Assembly (NCBI GenBank): GCA_009780765.1
Contig: WQZK01000060.1
Span: 1 to 9,046 of the forward strand
Source of the DNA: Defluviitaleaceae bacterium
GTDB taxonomy: Bacteria > Bacillota > Clostridia > Lachnospirales > UBA5962
DNA length: 9,046 nt
Direction: 5' to 3'
Under the pieces are notes generated by a model. It made no database searches and was not told where the DNA came from. It saw only the letters and a list, made by a program, of their open reading frames with translations. Positions 1-5,299 of this stretch are shown here, in pieces. The translations under genes and the position numbers were made by a program. Numbering within the stretch: the stretch's first letter is position 1; every line of letters starts with the position of its first letter.

Positions 1-636
1 ACTTATCGGCAAGTTTTTACCAAAATAATAGTGCGTTCCGTGTGCCTCATCAACCAAAACCTTCATACCTTTTGCGTGTGCTAATTTAACTATTTCTCTA
101 AGGTTAGAGCAAATTCCGTAATACGTTGGGTTATTAACAAAAACGGCCTTTGCCTTTGGATTTTTTTCTATAGCATCTTTTAAACTTTCTATAGACATAC
201 CAAGAGAAATCCCAAGCCGCTTATTTATACCAGGATTTACATAAACAGGCTCTGCCCCGCACAAAATGAGTGCATTTATAGCCGAACGATGCACATTTCT
301 AGGCATTATAATTTTTTCACCCTTTTTACAAGTTGCCAAAATCATAGCTTGAACCGCAGAGCTTGTACCTCCAACAATAAAAAAGGCTGATTGTGCCGAA
401 AAGGCCTCTGCCGCAAGCATTTCCGCATCCTTAATAACAGAAATTGGGTGAATTAAGTTGTCAAGCGGCTTCATAGAATTAACATCTATTGATAGACACT
501 TTTCTCCCAAAAAAGCAGTTATATCCGCAACTCCCCTACCTTGCTTATGCCCCGGCACATCAAAAGGAACAACTCTCGAATCTTTATATTTCAAAAGAGC
601 CTCATAAATTGGTGCGTTGTGTTGGTTATTTTTCAA
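1..636 (-). CDS. Orn/Lys/Arg decarboxylase, N-terminal part (runs off the left edge)
   Basis: This is the first 212 codons of a PLP-dependent fold-type I basic amino acid decarboxylase, which would make a polyamine or its precursor from arginine, ornithine or lysine in the cytoplasm. Family motifs are visible: PGHKQGRG (residues 28-35), the cofactor phosphate-binding GGTSSA (89-94), RNVH (113-116), NPTYYG (169-174) and DEAHGTHYYF (196-205), which holds the PLP-contacting Asp and His. The catalytic Lys segment lies beyond the window. I chose a TTG start at 636-634 because a full AGGAGG (650-645) sits 8 nt upstream; there is no suitable ATG. The SD shares its first base with the stop codon of speD, so translation is probably coupled. 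With speD upstream, the pathway is spermidine or aminopropyl-polyamine synthesis. Substrate choice (Arg, Orn or Lys) cannot be read from this part. Confidence 0.93.
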   Translation of the reverse strand, partial: MKNNQHNAPIYEALLKYKDSRVVPFDVPGHKQGRGVADITAFLGEKCLSIDVNSMKPLDNLIHPISVIKDAEMLAAEAFSAQSAFFIVGGTSSAVQAMILATCKKGEKIIMPRNVHRSAINALILCGAEPVYVNPGINKRLGISLGMSIESLKDAIEKNPKAKAVFVNNPTYYGICSNLREIVKLAHAKGMKVLVDEAHGTHYYFGKNLPIS

Positions 637-649
637 AAAACGCACCTCC

Positions 650-1471
650 TTAATAAATATTTACACCGCTATAAATTTCAATCATTTCTTTTCTAAGATT
701 TTCTGTTATCGCAAGCCTTTCTTTTGGTGGTATTTCATAAATATCACGATTAAAAACGTAATTATTAAGATTACTAATGTCTTTAATTAAAAGCTTGGTG
801 TGAAACATATTGTATTGATACACGTTAACGTCTGTCGCATCATATGTTAAAAGCGTATCTTTGCAAATATAGTCTTGGATAGAAGTCATATCATGGTCTT
901 TAAATAATTTTTTTCCATCTATATCTCTTGTAAATCCTCTAACTCTATAATCTATTGTTATAATATCAGAGTCGAACGAGCCTATAAGATAATCAAGAAC
1001 TGTTAGCGGAGATATTTTACCGCACGTTGAAACATCTATATCAACACGAAATGTTGAAATAGAATTATCAGGATGGCACTCTGGATAAGTATGAACCGAT
1101 AAATGGCTTTTATCAAGGTGAGCCAAAATTTCTTCATTTTTCTCTTTTTGCTTATTCCAAAATGTTCTATTGCAAGATTCATCTATAAGATTTTCTTCGA
1201 TAGGCTCTTCCGTGATTAAAACATTAACACTTGCACCTTGCGGCTCATAGTCCTGCTTAGATATATTTAAAACATGTGCTCCTATTTTTTCTGTAACATC
1301 GCAAAGAATTTTTGTAAGGCGTTCAGAATTATACTGTTCATCAATATATTTTATATAATCTTCCTGCTCTCTTTTTGTTTTTGCATAACAAACATCGTAA
1401 ATATTAAAACTTAGCGTTTTAGTTAGATTATTAAAACCATAAAGTGTAATTTTGTTTTCCAACCCTAACAT
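650..1471 (-). CDS. speD: S-adenosylmethionine decarboxylase proenzyme, long (E. coli-type) form
   Basis: SpeD decarboxylates S-adenosylmethionine to supply the aminopropyl group for spermidine synthesis, and works as a self-cleaved pyruvoyl enzyme in the cytoplasm. The N-terminus carries the family signature LYGFNNLTKTLSFNIYD. The self-processing site is visible as LDK-SHLSVHTYPE; in E. coli SpeD the chain is cut between the equivalent Lys and Ser, and that Ser becomes the pyruvoyl group. The STCG motif downstream holds the conserved catalytic Cys. At 273 aa the length is close to the roughly 264 of E. coli SpeD, so the gene looks intact. Two starts adjoin: GTG at 1474 and ATG at 1471. I prefer ATG because AAGG sits 5 nt upstream of it and only 2 nt from the GTG. 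No convincing promoter lies directly upstream, so expression probably depends on the long leader starting near 2002. Confidence 0.96.
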   Translation of the reverse strand: MLGLENKITLYGFNNLTKTLSFNIYDVCYAKTKREQEDYIKYIDEQYNSERLTKILCDVTEKIGAHVLNISKQDYEPQGASVNVLITEEPIEENLIDESCNRTFWNKQKEKNEEILAHLDKSHLSVHTYPECHPDNSISTFRVDIDVSTCGKISPLTVLDYLIGSFDSDIITIDYRVRGFTRDIDGKKLFKDHDMTSIQDYICKDTLLTYDATDVNVYQYNMFHTKLLIKDISNLNNYVFNRDIYEIPPKERLAITENLRKEMIEIYSGVNIY

Positions 1472-1500
1472 CACAACCTTTTCTGTTTATATTATTTTTG

Positions 1501-1537
1501 CAACAAAAAAACCATCGATTAATTTCAAACGATGGTT
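1501..1537 (-). terminator. Intrinsic terminator or attenuator just upstream of speD
   Basis: On the minus strand an 8-bp perfect stem (AACCATCG at 1537-1530 with CGATGGTT at 1517-1510) and a 12-nt loop run into a U-rich tract of seven T. It lies about 30 nt before the speD start, so any transcript from the promoter at 2009-2037 must read through it to express speD. No gene ends directly before it except the small ORF at 1746-1868, so control by attenuation is likely. The hairpin resembles the CATCGCTTAA/TTAAGTGATG hairpin directly before the mgtE ribosome binding site, which lacks the U-tract. Confidence 0.72.
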
Positions 1538-1553
1538 AATAAAGGATAAAGGT

Positions 1554-1713
1554 TACGGATATTTCTTTCAAAAATATCCGTATTTGGGCGAGGGACTCAC
1601 TACCACTTAAACTTTGTTTAAGTGGTTACCGTTTGAACCCTTTCCGCCCAAACAAAGATGCACCCCGCCGCCTAAAATTTGCAAGCAAATTTTTGAGGCG
1701 AGGGTCTTCTTTG
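1554..1713 (-). ncRNA. Structured leader RNA, three abutting hairpins before speD
   Basis: Read on the minus strand, three hairpins abut without gaps. H1 (1713-1653) closes with CAAAGA/TCTTTG, continues with ACCC/GGGT and CGCC/GGCG segments, and ends in AAAATTTGC/GCAAATTTT. H2 (1652-1583) closes with TTTGGGCG/CGCCCAAA, has an AGGG/CCCT helix, a large internal loop holding GGGTTCAAACGG, and a perfect apical CCACTTAAAC/GTTTAAGTGG stem. H3 (1582-1554) is TACGGATATTT/AAATATCCGTA. The terminator follows 16 nt later. The segment is richer in GC than the DNA around it. I do not recognise it as a known riboswitch class (no T-box, SAM, M-box or ykkC signature). It could be a cis-acting sensor for polyamines or SAM, a stand-alone RNA, or an inserted palindromic element. 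Confidence 0.5.
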
Positions 1714-1745
1714 CCTTTGATAAAAACTGTTTTCATGCGTACAAA

Positions 1746-1868
1746 TTAAAAGGTTGGCACTTTCCCTAGGAACATGTGAACATAGAAAAACCAAACACCT
1801 TTGCAAACAGTTATATCTTTATTAAGACCACCATTTGAGCATCGACTATAACTACCATCTAGGTCCAC
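1746..1868 (-). CDS. Small leader ORF (40 aa) upstream of speD, homologous to the one before mgtE
   Basis: A 40-codon ORF starts at GTG (1868-1866) with GGAGGTG (1880-1874) placed 7 nt upstream. The peptide begins VDLDGSYSRC and ends KGVWFFYVHMFLGKVPTF: a polar, acidic N-terminus and an aromatic, hydrophobic C-terminal half that could touch a membrane. An ATG two bases upstream is out of frame and meets a stop after three codons. The same frame is open up to 1934, but that longer version would start inside the terminator stem, so the SD-preceded GTG is preferred. The ORF at 6996-7112 before mgtE has a similar start (D-P-E-G-S-Y), similar length, a middle LN(K/R) and a G-x-x-x-F-x-x-x-x-H pattern. 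Two homologous copies in matching positions favour a real translated peptide. I do not recognise a named family. Confidence 0.62.
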   Translation of the reverse strand: MDLDGSYSRCSNGGLNKDITVCKGVWFFYVHMFLGKVPTF

Positions 1869-1884
1869 ATTATCACCTCCGAGC

Positions 1885-1930
1885 AAATAAAAAATCCTCT
1901 GCCACCATTTCCAAAACGATGATAGAAGAT
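1885..1930 (-). terminator. Attenuator terminator in the speD leader
   Basis: On the minus strand, ATCTTCTATCATC (1930-1918) pairs with GGTGGCAGAGGAT (1906-1894) as a 13-position stem with one mismatch and some G-U pairs, followed by TTTTTATTT. Its 5' arm also belongs to a competing small hairpin, GAGGA (1939-1935) with TCTTC (1929-1925). The same pair of alternative structures recurs in the mgtE leader. It lies about 70 nt after the expected transcription start and before the small ORF, so read-through would decide both small-ORF and speD expression. Confidence 0.7.
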
Positions 1931-1978
1931 ACATTCCTCACAAAACATATCTCTGTAGTAACCTCACTTACCGAAATG
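1931..1978 (-). promoter_or_regulatory. 5' leader block shared with the M-box leader (M-box-like remnant)
   Basis: On the minus strand this block reads ACATTTCGGTAAGTGAGG and then TACTACAGAGATATG. It matches the 5' start of the M-box before mgtE (ACATTTCGGTAGGTGAGG, then CTACCACAGGGATACG) with only a few changes. The M-box core that should follow (ACTGCC ... GGAGAC ... GGTCAACAG) is absent; the sequence passes straight to TGTTTTGTGA and the attenuator. It is therefore either a decayed M-box or a shorter element of its own. A similar TGTTTGTGA block precedes the mgtE attenuator. Confidence 0.55.
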
Positions 1979-2008
1979 TTTTTCTAATTATAATACCTAT
2001 TACTAGCC

Positions 2009-2037
2009 ATTATACACAACTATTTTTGCTTTGTCAA
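2009..2037 (-). promoter_or_regulatory. Strong housekeeping promoter for the speD leader
   Basis: A perfect -35 TTGACA (2037-2032), a 17-nt spacer and a perfect -10 TATAAT (2014-2009) lie on the minus strand. Transcription would start near 2002. The spacer is almost the same as that of the mgtE promoter at 7538-7566 (AAGCAAAAATAGTTGTG here, AAGCGAAAATAGTCGTG there), so the two promoters are copies of one another. Confidence 0.85.
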
Positions 2038-2054
2038 CCTATTTTTACAAATAA

Positions 2055-2083
2055 AAAAGTACACCTTGTACATACATACTTTT
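2055..2083. repeat. Short inverted repeat between divergent promoters
   Basis: AAAAGTA (2055-2061) and TACTTTT (2077-2083) form an inverted repeat with a nested GTAC...GTAC. It lies between the leftward speD promoter and the rightward helicase promoter. It could be an operator, or on the minus strand a weak terminator (the stem runs into TTTTTTATTT), but no gene lies upstream on that strand. Confidence 0.25.
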
Positions 2084-2101
2084 ATTTAGCATTTACACAA
2101 C

Positions 2102-2130
2102 TTTACTTATTAAAGGTTTTGTGTTAAAAT
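2102..2130 (+). promoter_or_regulatory. Likely promoter of the helicase gene
   Basis: TTTACT (2102-2107), a 17-nt spacer and TAAAAT (2125-2130) give a reasonable sigma-A-type promoter reading right. The start would be near 2137, so the transcript carries the palindromic element at 2162-2264 in its 5' untranslated region. Confidence 0.5.
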
Positions 2131-2161
2131 GGTGAGTAAATCCACAGCTTGATACCACGTT

Positions 2162-2264
2162 ATACTAATTCTCAACAAACATCTGGATTTTATTTCGCTC
2201 AGAACGCCTCCGACTCAGTCGAGGCTTCGCTCGTAAAATGCCAGTGTTTGGTTGGAATTAGTAT
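2162..2264. mobile_element. Palindromic MITE-like element, about 103 bp
   Basis: The ends are inverted repeats of about 30 bp: ATACTAATTC...AACAAACATCTGG...TTTTA on the left, and TAAAA..CCAG.GTTTGGTTGGAATTAGTAT on the right as its near reverse complement. The centre folds again as GCCTCcGAC/GTCgAGGC. The whole segment can form one long hairpin and codes for nothing obvious. It sits between the helicase promoter and its ribosome binding site. No clear target-site duplication was identified. The shape suggests a non-autonomous miniature inverted-repeat element or a REP-like palindrome. Confidence 0.6.
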
Positions 2265-2307
2265 TAGTTGTTTGCGGATAATTTATTACACCGTAAAGGA
2301 GCACAAA

Positions 2308-4674
2308 ATGCAATCTATAAAAATATCTGTTACTAAAATCATAGATTTGATATTTCGTTGTGGAGATATAGACGGCCGATTTAACGATTCTTCTGCCATG
2401 CACAAGGGAAGAGTTGCTCATCGACAAATTCAAAAAAATCAAATAGATTCTGGAGAAAATTATAAGCATGAGGTTTCACTCAAGCACGAAATAGAGGTTG
2501 ATGGTGTTCCTGTTTTATTACAAGGTCGTTCTGATGGCATAATAACTAAGGCTAATGGAAGTTTTATCATAGACGAGATAAAAACAACCACCCTGCCCCT
2601 TGATCGTATATACACACAGCATCCACAACATTTGGCACAGGGCAAGTGCTATGCTTATATGTATCTAAAAGATTTAGAAAATCCACCTGAAACAATATCA
2701 GTACAACTAACTTATTTCCAACTAGAAAGTGGTGAAACAAGAAAGTACGAGTGGGATTTTACTGCTGACGAATTAACAAGTTTTTTTGATGATTTAATTA
2801 ACAAATACAGCATGTGGCTACGTTTCGAGAGAGAGTGGAAAATTTTACGAGATGAATCTATATCAAAGACAGTATTTCCTTTTGAAACCTATCGAAAAGG
2901 TCAGCGTGAATTAGCAATTGCCACGTATCGCACTATATCAGCACAGAAAAAACTATATGTTTCTGCACCTACAGGCATTGGCAAAACTTTGTCTACCATT
3001 TTTCCAGCCATCAAAGCGATGATGGAGGGCAAGGCAGAAAAATTATTTTATCTAACAGCAAAAACAATCACTCGCACTGTTGCAGAAGATACAATTAATT
3101 TGATGACCAAACAAGGGCTGCGATTTAAGTCTATAACTCTTAGAGCTAAAGACAAGATTTGCCCAAATGAAGTATTTATTTGTAATCCCGAATACTGCTT
3201 ATATGCCAAAGGGCATTACGACCGTGTGAACGATGCCTTGATGGACATGCTAGAACAAGACACCATAACTCCCTATATAACCCTAAAATACGCAAAAAAG
3301 CACGATGTATGCCCTCATGAACTTGCCTTAGATGCCACCATTTGGTGTGACCTTGTTATAGGAGATTATAACCATGTTTTTGACCCCGTGGCATCCTTAT
3401 ATAGGTTTTTTGGTGATGATAAAAAAACTGACGAAAAGAATTATGTATTCTTGATTGATGAAGCTCATAATTTAGTGGAGCGAGTGCGAGATATGTATTC
3501 TTCAACTTTACGTAAGGGGGCTTTTAGTTATATCTTAAATCGTCTTAGAGATAAAGACCCATTAGCAAAAGAAATGCGACAAACTCTTAGGAAAATTAAT
3601 GAGTATATGAAAGATGTAAGCAAGAAATATAAGCAGGTTCAAAGCTATGTACAAAAAAGCCAAGACACAGATTTTAAGGATTTGTTAACTCAGTTTATAA
3701 CAATAGCCGAACAATGGCTCGCCTCAAAAAAGAATGTCACTCATGATATACAGGATGAGATTTTAAACTTATATTTTGATACAACAAAATTTTTGATGAT
3801 TTCAGAGATGTACGACGAGCATTATACTTCTATATCAGAGATTAGCGGTAGCGACATTGCTATCACTTTGTTTTGCCTTAACCCATCTAATATCATTGCC
3901 AATAAGCTGGAAATGGGCAAATCATCTATCATTTTTTCTGCAACTCTAACTCCGCTACAGTACTATAAAGAAATTTTGGGAGGACATATTGAAGACGCAA
4001 TATTATCCCTACCCTCACCTTTTGACCCAAGCCGCCTATTACCCATTATTCATTCAGGAATATCAACAAAATATGCTGACAGAGAAAGCAGCTACACGCC
4101 AATCTCTAAAGCTATTAATACAGTAGTATGTAATAAAAAAGGCAATTATATGTGCTTTTTTCCTTCTTACGAATACATGCACAAGGTACATGGCTTGTTT
4201 TGCGAAAAATATCCTAATATTAAAACAATACTACAAAAAAGTAGTATGACTGAAGATGAACGAATAGCGTTTTTAACTAAGTTCGACTCTGATAATTCTG
4301 AAACTCTAGTAGGATTTGTTGTATTAGGCGGTATTTTTTCTGAGGGTATTGATTTAAAAGGAGAAAGGCTAATTGGCTCTATCATTGTAAGTGTTGGCAT
4401 CCCGAAGATAACTTTACGGCAAAATCTGATTAAAGAATATTTTGACCAAAAATATAATCAAGGCTACGATTATGCCTATACTTTTCCGGGCATGAACAAA
4501 GTTTTGCAAGCTGCTGGGAGAGTTATTCGAACAGAGGAAGATTCAGGAGTTATCCTGCTTATGGATAGTAGGTATTCTACTTCAAAATATCGCAATATGA
4601 TGCCTAAGCATTGGGCAAATATTCATATTGTGCGGAACTTAGAGAAACTTGAAGTATTATTAAAAAACAAGTAG
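2308..4674 (+). CDS. Rad3/DinG-like iron-sulfur DNA helicase with N-terminal PD-(D/E)XK-like domain
   Basis: A 788-aa superfamily 2 DNA helicase of the XPD/DinG group, probably acting in DNA repair. The N-terminal 170 residues carry a RecB/Cas4-like nuclease signature: GRSDG (73-77), IIDEIKT (87-93) and the QxxxY motif QGKCY (111-115). The helicase part shows Walker A APTGIGKT (220-227), four cysteines spaced as in the XPD iron-sulfur cluster (C285, C292, C297, C335), the DEAH box (384-387), FSAT (543-546), GIFSEGIDLKGE (675-686) and the arginine-finger motif QAAGRVIRT (734-742). The frame is open from a TTG at 2149, but that extension is encoded by the palindromic element. ATG 2308 has AAAGGAG 6 nt upstream, and the protein there starts directly with the family-like region. 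It is monocistronic, facing a GNAT gene. The exact DNA substrate is unknown. Confidence 0.9.
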   Translation: MQSIKISVTKIIDLIFRCGDIDGRFNDSSAMHKGRVAHRQIQKNQIDSGENYKHEVSLKHEIEVDGVPVLLQGRSDGIITKANGSFIIDEIKTTTLPLDRIYTQHPQHLAQGKCYAYMYLKDLENPPETISVQLTYFQLESGETRKYEWDFTADELTSFFDDLINKYSMWLRFEREWKILRDESISKTVFPFETYRKGQRELAIATYRTISAQKKLYVSAPTGIGKTLSTIFPAIKAMMEGKAEKLFYLTAKTITRTVAEDTINLMTKQGLRFKSITLRAKDKICPNEVFICNPEYCLYAKGHYDRVNDALMDMLEQDTITPYITLKYAKKHDVCPHELALDATIWCDLVIGDYNHVFDPVASLYRFFGDDKKTDEKNYVFLIDEAHNLVERVRDMYSSTLRKGAFSYILNRLRDKDPLAKEMRQTLRKINEYMKDVSKKYKQVQSYVQKSQDTDFKDLLTQFITIAEQWLASKKNVTHDIQDEILNLYFDTTKFLMISEMYDEHYTSISEISGSDIAITLFCLNPSNIIANKLEMGKSSIIFSATLTPLQYYKEILGGHIEDAILSLPSPFDPSRLLPIIHSGISTKYADRESSYTPISKAINTVVCNKKGNYMCFFPSYEYMHKVHGLFCEKYPNIKTILQKSSMTEDERIAFLTKFDSDNSETLVGFVVLGGIFSEGIDLKGERLIGSIIVSVGIPKITLRQNLIKEYFDQKYNQGYDYAYTFPGMNKVLQAAGRVIRTEEDSGVILLMDSRYSTSKYRNMMPKHWANIHIVRNLEKLEVLLKNK

Positions 4675-4724
4675 GAAATAACAGTCGCCGTGCATAGCTA
4701 CTTTGCATTTCACCTATATTATAC

Positions 4725-5258
4725 TCATAATATGAGTTCATATAGCTTAAACCACTTCAAATGCTCGTAAGGCAACCCCAAGTCTACAGTTCCGACACAG
4801 GTGTATCCAAATTTTTCATACAATGCTATCGCGGGTTCATTTTGAATTGATACGTCCAGTCGAATAGCTTTGCAACCCAGCGATAATGCATATTTTTGAG
4901 AAAATTTTAGCAACTCTTTTGAAACTCCTCGTTTCATAAAATGGGGGTGTGTTACAAGCGTACGCACAACTATAACTTGATTGCCCTGTGCCTCTATTCC
5001 CCATATTGCTTGAGCATATACTGTTTCTTGCTTATGACTTAAAATAACCGCCCCCGCTATTTTGTCCCCTATTTTAAGTTTAAATAGCTCTTTTTCTTTA
5101 ATGCCTTTTTCGGCATCTTCTCTCGTGGGATACACTCCTTTACGCCAACCAGGATAATTTCCATTTATTTCTAAATAATCATTCAAATCACCATAAAGTT
5201 TTTCGAGTTCATCTATATCATTTATTTCACCAATTACAATCTCACAGCCAGTGTCCAT
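4725..5258 (-). CDS. GNAT-family N-acetyltransferase
   Basis: A 177-aa single-domain GNAT acetyltransferase that would move an acetyl group from acetyl-CoA to an unknown amine. Motif A is VRTLVTHPHFMKRGVSKELL (99-118): the beta-strand, the conserved His-Pro step and a slightly unusual pyrophosphate loop, KRGVS. Motif B is RLDVSIQNEPAIALYEKFGY (133-152), with the typical N-x-x-A-x-x-x-Y-x-x-x-G-(F/Y) pattern. Its ATG lies only 41 nt after the mgtE stop, on the same strand and with no terminator between, so it is probably the last gene of the mgtE transcript. Its SD is weak or distant (GGAG 15 nt away), and no other in-frame start exists nearby. Substrate cannot be inferred. Confidence 0.9.
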   Translation of the reverse strand: MDTGCEIVIGEINDIDELEKLYGDLNDYLEINGNYPGWRKGVYPTREDAEKGIKEKELFKLKIGDKIAGAVILSHKQETVYAQAIWGIEAQGNQVIVVRTLVTHPHFMKRGVSKELLKFSQKYALSLGCKAIRLDVSIQNEPAIALYEKFGYTCVGTVDLGLPYEHLKWFKLYELIL

Positions 5259-5299
5259 AATACTTTTTCAACGCTCCTACAATATAAATTTTATACAAC

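Noticed and set aside
1583..1652. tRNA or T-box because of the GGGTTCAAAC string
   Set aside because: No cloverleaf can be drawn, no T-box GGTGG-ACC motif is present, and the string lies in an internal loop of a longer hairpin.
1869..1934. Longer 62-aa form of the small ORF before speD
   Set aside because: It would start inside the terminator stem without an SD; the GTG at 1868 has GGAGGTG at good spacing and matches the mgtE copy.
2149..2307. N-terminal extension of the helicase starting at TTG 2149
   Set aside because: The 53 codons are encoded mainly by the palindromic element, and ATG 2308 has a well-placed AAAGGAG.
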